A stretch of 64,000 nt of DNA from Nitrospirota bacterium (lineage in GTDB: Bacteria; Nitrospirota; Thermodesulfovibrionia; Thermodesulfovibrionales; UBA1546): contig WPIF01000007.1 of assembly GCA_009773185.1 (NCBI GenBank), forward strand, positions 1 through 64,000, read 5' to 3'. Below, one piece after another: positions 37,895-47,132 of the stretch. Position 1 is the first letter of the stretch. Each line of letters opens with the position of its first letter. The notes under the pieces were generated by a model. That model saw only the letters and a program-made list of their open reading frames with translations. It was not told the DNA's origin and did no database searches. The translations under genes and the position numbers were made by a program.

Positions 37895-39364
37895 ATGAAA
37901 AAGAAGCTAACAATCGGCATTATTATATTATTGTCCGGATTTTTCCTTGGAGGGATTTCATTTTATATCCTCGGCAGGGTTACCGGCCCTTTGCGCCCGT
38001 CTCTTTCAGTCTTACCGAGAGTACCGAGCCAGATAATAGAGACTTCAAAGGCATTTTCCGAGATAGCAAATGCCATATCTCCTGCGGTTGTGAACATCTC
38101 AACCACAAAGGTTATAAAGCGGGATGCTGCACCCTCATTTTTTGAAGACCCTTTTTTTAATTTTTTTGACCCGTTCCATGAATTTAGTTCTCCTAAAAAA
38201 TGGAAAGAGCAAAGCCTTGGTTCAGGGGTAATTGTTTCCAATGACGGCTATATAATCACTAATAATCATGTGGTTGAACAGTCAGAGGAGATAAAGGTTA
38301 TCCTTTATGACAAGAGGAGTTTTAAGGGAAAAGTGATGGGTGCTGATTCCAAGACAGATATTGCAGTGGTAAAAATCAATGCAAAAGACCTTCCAACAGC
38401 TCTGTGGGCTGATTCTGATAAATTGCAGGTTGGAGAATTTGTCCTTGCTATCGGCAATCCATTTGGGTTAAGCCATACTGTAACAATGGGGATTATAAGC
38501 GCAGTTGGCAGGGTGAGCGTCGGGATTACAGACTACGAGGACTTTATACAGACTGATGCGGCAATAAATCCCGGAAATTCAGGCGGGCCGCTGGTGAACA
38601 TTAAAGGCGAGGTAATAGGCATCAACACTGCAATATTTTCAAAAACAGGCGGTTATCAGGGCATAGGCTTTGCAGTGCCAAGCAACCTTGCACGCTCTGT
38701 GATGGACCAGCTTGTAAAACATGGGAAGGTCACCAGGGGATGGATAGGAGTTTCGATACAGAGGCTCACGCCTGAACTTTCTCAGAAATTCGGACTTAAA
38801 GACTCTGACGGGGCATTGGTTGGGGACACTGTAAAGGGAAGCCCTGCTGAAAAGGCAGGGATAATGCGAGGCGATATAATCCTTGAATACAACGGGAAAA
38901 AGGTGGCAGATGCTGACAGCCTCAGAAATACAGTTGCGCAGAGCAAGGCAGGGTCACAGGTGGCTGTCAGGATACTCAGAGGAGGGAAAGAGTATAATTT
39001 AACTGCAACCATAGCTGAATATCCGAAAGAGATTGGCGAGGCAGCGCCTGAATTATCGCATGAAGATAAACAGAAAGAAGCGCTTGCCGGCCTTGAGGTT
39101 ATAGAGCTTACCAGGGAAATTGCGCAACAGCTGGGGCTGAACAGGGATGAAAAAGGAGTGGTTGTTGTGAGGGTTGAACCAGGTAGCGCAGCTGAAGAGG
39201 CAAAGCTTAAAAAAGGAGACATTATTCAGGAGATAGACAACAAAAAAATAAATAACATCAATGACTTTAATAAAATCGCCTCTAATATAAAGCCAGGGGG
39301 GACAGTATTGCTTTTTATTAACAGAGGCGGCCAAAGGTTTTATGCTGTGATCAGGGCCTCATAA
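37895..39364 (+). CDS. degQ: HtrA/DegQ-type periplasmic serine protease with two PDZ domains
   Basis: A 489-residue protein with an N-terminal signal or anchor (about 5-27). The trypsin-like domain has the triad His125 (ITNNHVVEQ), Asp155 (KTDIAVVKI) and Ser229 (NPGNSGGPL). Two PDZ domains follow (about 285-375 and 395-485). It degrades or refolds damaged envelope proteins. Unlike the islet protease at 24685 it has the complete DegP/DegQ layout. Its promoter sits just after the island's right flank repeat. Confidence 0.94.
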   Translation: MKKKLTIGIIILLSGFFLGGISFYILGRVTGPLRPSLSVLPRVPSQIIETSKAFSEIANAISPAVVNISTTKVIKRDAAPSFFEDPFFNFFDPFHEFSSPKKWKEQSLGSGVIVSNDGYIITNNHVVEQSEEIKVILYDKRSFKGKVMGADSKTDIAVVKINAKDLPTALWADSDKLQVGEFVLAIGNPFGLSHTVTMGIISAVGRVSVGITDYEDFIQTDAAINPGNSGGPLVNIKGEVIGINTAIFSKTGGYQGIGFAVPSNLARSVMDQLVKHGKVTRGWIGVSIQRLTPELSQKFGLKDSDGALVGDTVKGSPAEKAGIMRGDIILEYNGKKVADADSLRNTVAQSKAGSQVAVRILRGGKEYNLTATIAEYPKEIGEAAPELSHEDKQKEALAGLEVIELTREIAQQLGLNRDEKGVVVVRVEPGSAAEEAKLKKGDIIQEIDNKKINNINDFNKIASNIKPGGTVLLFINRGGQRFYAVIRAS

Positions 39365-39366
39365 AC

Positions 39367-39394
39367 AGTGGATAGTAAATAGCGAACAGTAAAG
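39367..39394. repeat. Heptamer array after htrA
   Basis: Four diverged units: AGTGGAT, AGTAAAT, AGCGAAC and AGTAAAG. Confidence 0.5.
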
Positions 39395-39435
39395 AAATAC
39401 AGACACTGATACGCTTTTGAAAGGAGGTGAGAAAC

Positions 39436-40428
39436 TTGGCTTTTATTATTTTGAGGATAGGATTATTTGCAATATTTTTATCGGCAGGCTATCTGCTCGG
39501 AGGTAAATACGATTCCCAGATTATTGGCGCTGTATGGGGTGCGGCAATCGGCGCTCTTGCCCTTTTGACAGAGGCTGTATCTAAGAAGATTTCCCTTGGT
39601 ATTGTTATTGGCGGTGTATTCGGCATGTCAATGGGCCTTGTGCTTGCAAACCTTCTGCTTTTTCCTTTAAAGGCTGTTATTTCCCGGGATTTTGTGACAA
39701 TAGCATTTGTTGTAAATGCATTATTCGTCTATACAGGTCTGCTTGTGGGATTGAAGCGGGGCAAGGGGCTTACAATATCCGGAATACTCAGACTGTTCAA
39801 GGGGCAGGGGTTTGAGGAGAATCTTAAACTGCTGGATACAAGCGTTATAATAGACGGCCGTATTGCCGACGTGTGCGAAACCGGGTTTATTGAAGGGATA
39901 TTTATCCTTCCGCAGTTTATTCTTCAGGAACTGCAATATATAGCGGATTCCCCGGATTCACTTAAAAGGGCAAGGGGCAGGAGAGGCCTGGATGTTCTGC
40001 ATAAACTGCAGAAGATGTCCAATGTAACTGTAAGAATAGTTGACGAAGATTTTCCCAAGATAAGAGAGGTTGATGCAAAGCTTGTTGCCCTTGCCAGAGT
40101 GATTGATGCAAAGGTAATAACAAATGATTTTAATCTTAACAAGGTTGCTGAACTTCAGGGGGTGGCTGTATTAAACATCCATGAACTGGCAAATGCGCTG
40201 AAGCCTGTTGTCCTTCCTGGCGAGACCATAAAGGTTTTTGTCATTAAGGAGGGCAAGGAGCATAATCAGGGAGTTGCATATCTTGATGACGGCACAATGG
40301 TTGTGGTGGAGAATGCAAGAAAACTGATTGGCAAGAATGTTGATGTGACAGTGACAAGCGTTCTTCAGACAACAGCAGGCAGGATGATATTCTCCAAGAC
40401 AAAAGAGGAATACGATAGAGAGAGTTAA
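39436..40428 (+). CDS. YacL-like membrane PIN-TRAM domain protein
   Basis: About 330 residues. Four membrane segments (about 4-120) are followed by a PIN nuclease domain with acidic residues in [14 protein letters not shown] and [13 protein letters not shown], then a C-terminal TRAM domain ([20 protein letters not shown]). This is the YacL layout, often next to ispD as here. RNA cleavage is assumed from the PIN fold, and the target is unknown. AGGAGG at 39422-39427 is eight bases before TTG 39436, the likely start. The GTG at 39427 overlaps the ribosome-binding site. Confidence 0.88.
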   Translation: MAFIILRIGLFAIFLSAGYLLGGKYDSQIIGAVWGAAIGALALLTEAVSKKISLGIVIGGVFGMSMGLVLANLLLFPLKAVISRDFVTIAFVVNALFVYTGLLVGLKRGKGLTISGILRLFKGQGFEENLKLLDTSVIIDGRIADVCETGFIEGIFILPQFILQELQYIADSPDSLKRARGRRGLDVLHKLQKMSNVTVRIVDEDFPKIREVDAKLVALARVIDAKVITNDFNLNKVAELQGVAVLNIHELANALKPVVLPGETIKVFVIKEGKEHNQGVAYLDDGTMVVVENARKLIGKNVDVTVTSVLQTTAGRMIFSKTKEEYDRES

Positions 40429-40463
40429 AAATAAAGCAGCACACTTTAAGCTATGGTTATAAA

Positions 40464-40594
40464 GGCTTGGCATTATATTTTCGCTCATTCTCGCCCCGAT
40501 CTGATCGGGGCTCCGAGGATTTTGCCTCTTTATTTATATGAATTACACTGCTGGACTATCGGCAAAATAAGCCGCTCAAATACAATGCCAAGCC
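40464..40594 (+). repeat. Structured intergenic element, copy 2
   Basis: Arms GGCTTGGCATTATATTT (40464-40480) and its near-complement at 40578-40594 (16 of 17). The inner hairpin is a perfect CCCCGAT / ATCGGGG within CTCG / CCGAG. Core blocks CGCTCATTCTCG, ATTTTGCCTCTTTAT and ATCGGCAAAATAA are shared with the other copies. Confidence 0.85.
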
Positions 40595-40660
40595 CTTTGT
40601 CTGGTTGTGAAGAATCTCTAATGCAGTTCAAGCCTGTTCTCATTGTTGGTTGATACAGAT

Positions 40661-41425
40661 ATGCGTAAAGGTGGAAAAGTAATAGCCATTGTTCCGGCGG
40701 CCGGCTTAGGGAAGAGGTTTGGGCAGGATAACAATAAAACATTTCAGGCCCTGCTGGATAAGCCGATTGTTATTTGGGCGCTTGAAGCCCTTGAATGGGT
40801 GGATGATATCGAAGAGATAATCCCTGTTTTTAAAAAAGATGATATGGAACAGGGGCTTGCTTTAATAGAGAGGTTTAGAATTTCAAAGGTCAAAAGAGTT
40901 GCTCCGGGCGGGAAAGAGCGTCAGGATTCGGTTTTCAACGGGCTTAATTTGGCAGGCAAAAAGACAGATGTGGTTTTAATACATGATGGCGTCAGGCCGC
41001 TGATAGAAAAGTCTGTAATTGAGGAATCAATAAAACAGCTCAAAAATTGTGATGGCGTTATTGTCGGCGTTCCGCCTAAAGATACGATAAAAGAAGTTAG
41101 CTGCCAGTCGGAGCGACCCTCAGCGGAGACCCGTATCGGGCGGCCGGCTGTCAGCAATCGAGAAAAAGAATATATTATTAAAAAGACACTGAATCGAAAT
41201 GTTCTCATGGCAATCCAGACGCCGCAGGTTTTTAAGTATTCTGCGCTCATGCATGCATATAAAAAGGCCATGGCCGAAAAGTTTTATTCTACTGATGATT
41301 CTGCAATAGTTGAAAGATACGGAGGCAAGGTAAAAGTAATAATGGGTTCTTATACAAACATAAAGGTAACAACGCCGGAGGATCTGGATGTGGCAGAGAT
41401 GCTTCTGAAGAAGAGAGGGCTATGA
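40661..41425 (+). CDS. ispD: 2-C-methyl-D-erythritol 4-phosphate cytidylyltransferase
   Basis: About 254 residues. The N-terminal nucleotide-binding motif IVPAAGLGKRFG, the KERQDSVFNGL motif, VLIHDGVRPL and AIQTPQVF are all present. It makes CDP-methylerythritol in the MEP isoprenoid pathway. About 20 extra residues (SCQSERPSAETRIGRPAVS) encoded by a palindromic insertion sit between KDTIKEV and KEYIIKKTL. ATG 40661 is preferred to the TTG at 40643. Its stop overlaps the ispF start by four bases. Confidence 0.95.
   Translation: MRKGGKVIAIVPAAGLGKRFGQDNNKTFQALLDKPIVIWALEALEWVDDIEEIIPVFKKDDMEQGLALIERFRISKVKRVAPGGKERQDSVFNGLNLAGKKTDVVLIHDGVRPLIEKSVIEESIKQLKNCDGVIVGVPPKDTIKEVSCQSERPSAETRIGRPAVSNREKEYIIKKTLNRNVLMAIQTPQVFKYSALMHAYKKAMAEKFYSTDDSAIVERYGGKVKVIMGSYTNIKVTTPEDLDVAEMLLKKRGL
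41100..41155. repeat. Palindromic insertion inside ispD
   Basis: The ends GCTGCCAGTCGG and CCGGCTGTCAGC pair imperfectly. The segment is GC-rich compared with the gene and encodes the extra IspD residues in frame. It resembles in principle the palindromic elements inserted into Rickettsia genes. Confidence 0.55.
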
Positions 41426-41895
41426 GGATCGGTTTTGGATATGATTCACACAGGCTTGTTAAGGGGCGTAAGCTGATTATTGGCGGTGTGGAAATACCCT
41501 TTGAAAAAGGTTTGAAAGGGCATTCTGATGCTGACGTCCTTTGTCATGCAATAATAGATGCAATTATAGGCGCACTCGGCCTTGGCGATATAGGCAGGCA
41601 TTTTCCTGACACAGACCCAAAATGGAAGGGTGCATCCAGCATAGACCTCCTGAAAAATATTGTTAAACTTACCAGGAATAACGGCCTTGATATTTCGTGG
41701 ATAGATTCAACCGTAATTACAGAAAAACCAAAACTGGCGCCTTATATTGAGTCAATGAAAGAGGCCATATCCAAAACAGGGATTACGTCAGGGCTTATCA
41801 ATATAAAGGCAAAAACGAATGAGGGCATGGGGTTTGTCGGTAAAGGCGAGGGTATTGCTGCATATGCGGTGTGTTTGCTGCATAAGATTCAGTAA
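41422..41895 (+). CDS. ispF: 2-C-methyl-D-erythritol 2,4-cyclodiphosphate synthase
   Basis: A 157-residue trimeric MEP-pathway enzyme. The zinc ligands are in GFGYDSHRL and GHSDADVLCHAIIDA, and the active-site motif GDIGRHFPDTDPKWKGA is intact. It converts CDP-ME 2-phosphate to the cyclic diphosphate. It overlaps ispD by four bases. Its end meets the convergent gspJ gene. Confidence 0.97.
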   Translation: MRIGFGYDSHRLVKGRKLIIGGVEIPFEKGLKGHSDADVLCHAIIDAIIGALGLGDIGRHFPDTDPKWKGASSIDLLKNIVKLTRNNGLDISWIDSTVITEKPKLAPYIESMKEAISKTGITSGLINIKAKTNEGMGFVGKGEGIAAYAVCLLHKIQ

Positions 41896-42515
41896 CCCGC
41901 AGGCAGTCTCACAATAAACTCAGGCACCTTGAATTTCTGTCTGTCATGCGTGAATTCCATCTTAACCCTTACGGCAGCAGGGAGATAATCTTTTTCTGTC
42001 GGGTCCCATTCAGAGACCCAGTCTTCTTTTTTCTCTTTTTTATTTACATCAAGATATTCGAATTCAAGCCTGTCTACAGAAGGGTCAAGAAGGTATACCT
42101 TTCCCCCGCTGTCATCAAACACATCCTCTAAAAAATAAATTTTCTCCCTGATCTTCAGGCCTTCATAATCATAAAATATCTGGACCCATTTCATCCCGGC
42201 CCTGTCTTCCGGCCCCTCGGAATATGAATCAACGCTGGTTGTAACAAATCCTGCGCTGCCTGCTTTGCCTGAGAAATAAAGGACCTTTCCCTCGGGCTCG
42301 GAAATTATATAGGGATATGCGCCTCTGAAAAGCCATGTTATCCTGTCGTTGAGGATTCTCATTTTTTGAGAAATCTCTTCTCTCCACATTCCTTTTTCCT
42401 GCGAACGATATCCAAGCCTCATGGCAGAAAGGAGTATTGCAATGATAACTGCTGAAAGGGTTATGGCGATAATAACCTCGATCAGGGTGAACCCCGTTTT
42501 ATTCTTCAGGGTCAT
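41889..42515 (-). CDS. gspJ: Type II secretion minor pseudopilin GspJ-like
   Basis: A 208-residue protein with a prepilin leader MTLKNKTG cleaved before FTLIEVIIAITLSAVIIAIL, the class III signal. The long beta-rich C-terminal part matches GspJ, a pseudopilus tip subunit. It is the last of gspF-G-H-I-J on this strand and overlaps gspI by 17 bp. Confidence 0.75.
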   Translation of the reverse strand: MTLKNKTGFTLIEVIIAITLSAVIIAILLSAMRLGYRSQEKGMWREEISQKMRILNDRITWLFRGAYPYIISEPEGKVLYFSGKAGSAGFVTTSVDSYSEGPEDRAGMKWVQIFYDYEGLKIREKIYFLEDVFDDSGGKVYLLDPSVDRLEFEYLDVNKKEKKEDWVSEWDPTEKDYLPAAVRVKMEFTHDRQKFKVPEFIVRLPAGY

Positions 42516-42912
42516 AATATGTTTTTAATCCTTTTAGTTCGAGCTTGCCCGAAGGAGGCCACGATACAGCAGCAGTTATTTCGTATGACTTTATTTTTTC
42601 TTCTGACGGCTTCAGGCTGACTGTCCTGATACCCTTAAAGCCGCCCTCAAAATCAAATGATTCCGAGCCGGCAGTAAGTTTGGGCAGGGCATAGGCTTCA
42701 TCCATTATAGAACGGGCGTGAATCAGCGCAATGGAATAATCCTCGGATTTTTTTACCGAGCGAAGGCTTATTGAAAATAACTGAAAAAGGGTAACCAGGG
42801 CAATGCCCAGGATGCTTATGGAAACCATTACCTCTAAAAGGCTAAACCCCTTTGATTTTTGCGGTTCCGAGCACAGGGTCAACCTCAATGGAATACTCCC
42901 TTCCCTTTTCAT
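42499..42912 (-). CDS. gspI: Type II secretion minor pseudopilin GspI-like
   Basis: A 137-residue protein with prepilin motif KGFSLLEVMVSISILGIALV. The leader is 22 residues from ATG 42912, longer than usual, and an internal TTG could be the true start. Size and position fit GspI. It overlaps the preceding gspH by 71 bp if the ATG is used. Confidence 0.75.
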   Translation of the reverse strand: MKREGSIPLRLTLCSEPQKSKGFSLLEVMVSISILGIALVTLFQLFSISLRSVKKSEDYSIALIHARSIMDEAYALPKLTAGSESFDFEGGFKGIRTVSLKPSEEKIKSYEITAAVSWPPSGKLELKGLKTYYDPEE

Positions 42913-43297
42913 ATTTAATTTTTATATTACCGCCTGAGCTGTTTCCTTTTGGGAAAAATATAATTGATTTGCCTTGTATGCTGATGCGTTCAGGCATATT
43001 CTGCATCTTGCCATATACAGTATCATTTTTTTCCATCCAGAAGGAATTGGTTTCTTCATCAATCTTAAAGGCAACGGTAGTTTTTTCAAGGATGGCAGTC
43101 TCTCTGGCATATTTTAAAGTAATAAATACTTTTTTTGAGATTTCATTAAATACTCTTTTCTCATATATCCTGCCAATGGAAATAGCAACTATCGCTACAG
43201 AGATGCCTGCAATAAATATAACAATAATCAATTCGAGGAGCGTAAACCCGGCACCATGATGTTTGTGAGGGGTAAGCCCCTTATTCCCAGCTGACAA
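42842..43297 (-). CDS. gspH: Type II secretion minor pseudopilin GspH-like
   Basis: A prepilin motif AGFTLLELIIVIFIAGISVA is followed by a GspH-type domain with KYARETAILEKTTVAFKI. There is no ATG close to the leader in this frame. TTG 43297 gives an 18-residue leader and overlaps the end of gspG by 17 bp, and is my best guess. The open frame extends to 43411, but most of that lies in gspG. Confidence 0.72.
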   Translation of the reverse strand: MSAGNKGLTPHKHHGAGFTLLELIIVIFIAGISVAIVAISIGRIYEKRVFNEISKKVFITLKYARETAILEKTTVAFKIDEETNSFWMEKNDTVYGKMQNMPERISIQGKSIIFFPKGNSSGGNIKIKYEKGREYSIEVDPVLGTAKIKGV

Positions 43298-43712
43298 GGT
43301 CTTTATTTTCTCCCTCTCCTCCGGGTGTGCCGTCTGCGCCATTAGAGGAAAGGTCATATTCGCCGTGCGAACCCGGCGCTTGGTAGATATATGGTTTGCC
43401 CCAGGGGTCATTTGGCACAGTCTTTCTTAAATAAGGGCCATCCCATTTATCAGTGCCCGGGTTGGTCATCAGGGCATTGAGGCCCTCGGAAGTATTAGGA
43501 TATTTGCCGGTATCGAGCCTGAACTGGTCAAGCGCCTGGCCAAGAAGCTCAATCTGGGTTTTTGCAGCCGCCTGCCTTCCTTTCTTTTCTCTGGCTAAAT
43601 ACTTTGGAAGAACAATACCAGCCAGCAATCCTAAAATCACTATAACAACCAATAGCTCTATCAAAGTAAAACCCTGATTTTTATGATGCTTTTTGTTTTC
43701 TCCGTTCTTCAT
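43281..43712 (-). CDS. gspG: Type II secretion major pseudopilin GspG
   Basis: A 143-residue protein with the cleavage motif QGFTLIELLVVIVILGLLAG and the GspG-specific C-terminal features: TGKYPNTSEGLNALMTNPG, the GPYLRKTVPNDPWGKPY loop and the calcium-loop-like NGADGTPGGEGEN ending. It forms the pseudopilus shaft that pushes proteins through the outer membrane secretin. It follows gspF after a gap filled by heptamer arrays. Confidence 0.93.
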   Translation of the reverse strand: MKNGENKKHHKNQGFTLIELLVVIVILGLLAGIVLPKYLAREKKGRQAAAKTQIELLGQALDQFRLDTGKYPNTSEGLNALMTNPGTDKWDGPYLRKTVPNDPWGKPYIYQAPGSHGEYDLSSNGADGTPGGEGENKDLVSWE

Positions 43713-43736
43713 ATGTCCTCCATTTAATAGAATTTA

Positions 43737-43808
43737 GAAGTCAGAAGCCAGCAGCCAGAAGAGTTTTAATCTGGGTTTCTGAATTCTGAATTCTGTATTC
43801 TGTATTCT
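43737..43808. repeat. Two heptamer arrays between gspF and gspG
   Basis: GAAGTCA, GAAGCCA and GCAGCCA (43737-43757) are followed by TCTGAAT twice and TCTGTAT twice (43778-43805). Confidence 0.65.
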
Positions 43809-43811
43809 CTT

Positions 43812-45005
43812 TCAAATCGGTATCTCGTTAATGCTGAATATTGCAAGAAGCATTGATATAACGATAAACCCTACAACTATACCCATAAGGAGTATCAGTA
43901 CAGGCTCATAAAGCCGCACGACCCTCTTTATGAGGTTTCTGCTCTCTGCCTCAAATCTTTCTGCAATCAGCAGAAAGGTTTCATCAAGCTTCCCTGCCTC
44001 TTCACCCACAACAACCATCTGCACAACTACGGGCGGGAATATATTGCTTTCCTTAAGAGGCGTTGCTATGCCTTTGCCTTTGCTTATTCCCTCTTCAATG
44101 GCCTTTAAACGGTTTGACATGATCTCATTTCCAACAACAGTCCGCGATATTCCTATTGCTTCCAGGATCGGGACCCCGCTTTGAAGCAGTGTTCCGAGTG
44201 TCCTTGAAAACCGCGCTATTATAAGCTTGAGATTTAGTTTTTTTATCACGGGTGTCTTTAGCTTGACATTGTCGACAAATATTTTTCCTTCAGATGTCAT
44301 TATATAATTTCTTGCCGCTATAGTTGCTATGACAATAAGCCCGGCAACAGCCCACCAGTATGAGATAAAGAAGGTGCTTATATTCAGAAGAATAGTTGTC
44401 GGCAGCGGCAGCGCCTGTCCCATATCAGCAAATATTTTTGCAAATTTTGGAATAACATAAAGCATCAGGAACACAACTGCAAGCCCGCCGACAATTGTGA
44501 GGACCATTGGATAAATAAGGGCAGAGGTCATCTCTTCTCTAAAAGTTGCAGAAGTTTCAAGAAACGAAGCAAGCCTTTTTATGACGGCCTCGAGTATGCC
44601 GCCGGCTTCACCTGCCTTTATCATGTTGACATAAAGGCCGGGGAATATTTTATGTTTTGAAAGCGCCTGGGACAATGCCTGACCCCGCTGGATATCGATG
44701 TAAACCTCTCTGATAATAGCCCTGAAAGGCTTCTTCTCCGAGGCTTCTGAAAGCACATATAAAGCCCTGTCAACAGGCAGTCCTGATTCAAGAAGATTTC
44801 CAAGCTCCTGAGTGAATATTAAGAGGTCTTTTTGGGTCACCCTTTCAAAAAGGGAAACATTTTTAGCATCAACAGGTTTTATGCTTAAGGGGATTAGCCC
44901 TCTTAATCTGAGGTCAGATTTAATGGCGTCTTCATTCAGGGCATCAAGTGATTCCCTGATTTTATTCCCATTGCTGTCAACGGCTTCGTAACTGAAAAGA
45001 GGCAT
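43812..45005 (-). CDS. gspF: Type II secretion inner-membrane platform protein GspF
   Basis: A 397-residue protein with two T2SF domains (about 65-190 and 270-395) and three membrane segments. It starts MPLFSYEAVDSNG, which is typical. The conserved motifs MIKAGEAGGILE and VVVGEEAGKLDE mark the two halves. It anchors the assembly ATPase and pseudopilus. No GspE, C, D, K, L or M gene lies in the window, so those parts are elsewhere or shared with the pilus genes. Confidence 0.9.
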   Translation of the reverse strand: MPLFSYEAVDSNGNKIRESLDALNEDAIKSDLRLRGLIPLSIKPVDAKNVSLFERVTQKDLLIFTQELGNLLESGLPVDRALYVLSEASEKKPFRAIIREVYIDIQRGQALSQALSKHKIFPGLYVNMIKAGEAGGILEAVIKRLASFLETSATFREEMTSALIYPMVLTIVGGLAVVFLMLYVIPKFAKIFADMGQALPLPTTILLNISTFFISYWWAVAGLIVIATIAARNYIMTSEGKIFVDNVKLKTPVIKKLNLKLIIARFSRTLGTLLQSGVPILEAIGISRTVVGNEIMSNRLKAIEEGISKGKGIATPLKESNIFPPVVVQMVVVGEEAGKLDETFLLIAERFEAESRNLIKRVVRLYEPVLILLMGIVVGFIVISMLLAIFSINEIPI

Positions 45006-45074
45006 GAATTATGTTATCACAGCGACTAGAGAGCGTCAATCAAGCGTATTGGTGTAGAATATCACACCGTAATC

Positions 45075-45965
45075 ATGAGCGATAAAAATCTGGTCATAAA
45101 TCTCAATAAGCCTGAAGGCATGTCTTCCCAGCAGGCTGTCACAAGGGTCAAGCATATTTTCGCTGCCCAAAAAGCAGGACATGCAGGAACGCTTGACCCC
45201 ATTGCCACCGGGATATTACTGGTATGTGTGGATGAGGCAACGAAAATAACAAGGTTTCTTGCAGAGACTGATAAAGAATATGTAGCGGTGATGAAACTTG
45301 GCGAGCGGACAAATACATTTGATTCAGAGGGACAAGTAATTAAAAAGGTAGAAAATTTTAATCTGGAGGAGGATAACATAGAAACTGTCCTTGAGCGCTT
45401 TAAAGGAAAAATTAAACAAACCCCTCCCATGTATTCTGCAATAAAGGTCTCAGGCCAGCCCCTTTATAAGCTAGCACGTAAAGGCATAGAGGTCGAAAGG
45501 CCGGATAGAAACGTAAATATATATAAACTTGATATAATCAGTTTTGCTGCTCCGTTTTTAGAGATAAGGGTTTTATGCTCTAAAGGAACATATATCAGGG
45601 CGTTGTGTGACGATATAGGGACAGCGCTTGATGTGGGAGCACACATTGTTGCCCTTAAACGGACAAAGATAGGGGATTTCAGGATTGAAGATTCAGCAGA
45701 GCTTGACGAATTGCCAGATAAGAAAGAATCTGTCTGTTCTATTGATAAAGCGATAAAATACCTTAAAGAGATTGTCTTGACTCCGGAAGACTTTCTTAGG
45801 GCAATAAACGGGGCTCTGATTGCACCATTGGAACTCTCAGGTTTACCTCTGAATTCTTATCTGAGGCTCAAAAATCCTGAGGGAAAACTTTTTGCAATAG
45901 GGAAGGTAACCGGCCCGGCAATAAAGATAGAAAGGCTGTTAAATGTTCTGCCAAATAAGCAATAA
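45075..45965 (+). CDS. truB: tRNA pseudouridine(55) synthase TruB
   Basis: A 296-residue TruB. Motif NLNKPEGMSSQQAV and the catalytic aspartate in GHAGTLDPIATGIL are present, as is the KIKQTPPMYSAIKV motif. A C-terminal PUA-like part follows. It makes pseudouridine 55 in the T-loop of tRNAs. It is divergent from gspF and not in the usual rbfA-truB-rpsO setting. Confidence 0.95.
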   Translation: MSDKNLVINLNKPEGMSSQQAVTRVKHIFAAQKAGHAGTLDPIATGILLVCVDEATKITRFLAETDKEYVAVMKLGERTNTFDSEGQVIKKVENFNLEEDNIETVLERFKGKIKQTPPMYSAIKVSGQPLYKLARKGIEVERPDRNVNIYKLDIISFAAPFLEIRVLCSKGTYIRALCDDIGTALDVGAHIVALKRTKIGDFRIEDSAELDELPDKKESVCSIDKAIKYLKEIVLTPEDFLRAINGALIAPLELSGLPLNSYLRLKNPEGKLFAIGKVTGPAIKIERLLNVLPNKQ

Positions 45966-46044
45966 GCCGGCTAATCCTTAAACCAATGTATTAAAGATTT
46001 GCAGGAACTTTTTGATATATCAGAAAAATTTATGTAAAAATATC

Positions 46045-46073
46045 TTGACAAGTTAGATGTTTTCTGGTATTTA
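46045..46073 (+). promoter_or_regulatory. Promoter of the pilMNOPQ operon, possibly leaderless
   Basis: TTGACA (46045-46050), a 17-bp spacer and TATTTA (46068-46073). Transcription would begin at or beside the A of the pilM ATG (46080). No ribosome-binding site is visible, which is compatible with a leaderless mRNA. Confidence 0.4.
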
Positions 46074-46079
46074 TAATCT

Positions 46080-47132
46080 ATGCTTTTTGGCGCTAAAGGC
46101 TCTATAGGTTTGGATATAGGTTCCAGCTACTTTAAGGTAGTGCAGCTGAAAGATACTAAAAAAGGCTACGAGTTGGAACTTTTTGACATGCTTCCTATCG
46201 CTCCTGAGATCATCGTGGACGGAGCTATAATAGACTCGCTCAGGCTTGTTGACGCCCTGAAAGAACTTATAAAAAAATCGCGCATAAAAACGAAAAATGC
46301 AGTTATAGGAGTTTCAGGGCATGCGTCAGTAATCATAAAAAGAATATCGCTTCCTGAAATGTCTGAAGAAGACCTTGCCGAATCAATAAAATTCGAGGCA
46401 GAACAGTATGTCCCGTTTGATATCGAGGATGTAAACCTTGATTTTCAGATACTCGGGCCCAGAGAAGAACCCGGGCAGATGGATGTTATACTTGTTGCGG
46501 TTAAAAAAGACATAATCAACGAATATGTTACAGTTGTCAAAGAGGCAGGCCTTAATCCTCTGGTAGTTGATGTTGATGCCTTTGCCCTTGAAAACATGTA
46601 TGAGGTTAATTATGAAATAGAGCCTAACAGGAATGTGGCTCTTGTTAATATTGGAGCAAGTACAATTAATATGAATATCCTTAAGGGAGGCGTATCTGTC
46701 TTTACGAGGGACAGCTCCCTGGGAAGCAATCTGCACACAGAAGCCCTCCAGAAGGCCTTCGAAGTAACCTATGAAAATGCAGAGAGGCTTAAAAGGGGAG
46801 AGCCAGTAGAGGGTGTAGCCCCGGAAGATGCATACGCAACTATCATATCTGCATCAGAGGATATAATCAGTGAGATAGCGCGTTCCTTAGATTACTACAA
46901 GAGCACTACGCTCCATGAAGACATAAATGAGGTGATACTTAGCGGTGGAGGAGCTCTCATAAAGGACTTTACCAGAGTGCTCTCTGAAAAAATCGGGGTT
47001 GAGTCAAGAATGGCAGAGCCCTTCAGGAATATATTTATTCCAAAAAAATTTGATATTTCGTATATGCAGGAGATGGCGCCTATGGCTTCTATCGCCGTAG
47101 GGCTTGCCATGAGGAGGCCCGGCGACAGATGA
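46080..47132 (+). CDS. pilM: Type IV pilus assembly protein PilM
   Basis: A 350-residue actin-like ATPase fold protein. SIGLDIGSSYFKVVQLK is the phosphate-1 motif, and VILSGGGALIKDF the late ATPase motif. PilM sits in the cytoplasm and binds the N-terminus of PilN. It is the first gene of pilMNOPQ and overlaps pilN by four bases. Confidence 0.95.
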   Translation: MLFGAKGSIGLDIGSSYFKVVQLKDTKKGYELELFDMLPIAPEIIVDGAIIDSLRLVDALKELIKKSRIKTKNAVIGVSGHASVIIKRISLPEMSEEDLAESIKFEAEQYVPFDIEDVNLDFQILGPREEPGQMDVILVAVKKDIINEYVTVVKEAGLNPLVVDVDAFALENMYEVNYEIEPNRNVALVNIGASTINMNILKGGVSVFTRDSSLGSNLHTEALQKAFEVTYENAERLKRGEPVEGVAPEDAYATIISASEDIISEIARSLDYYKSTTLHEDINEVILSGGGALIKDFTRVLSEKIGVESRMAEPFRNIFIPKKFDISYMQEMAPMASIAVGLAMRRPGDR

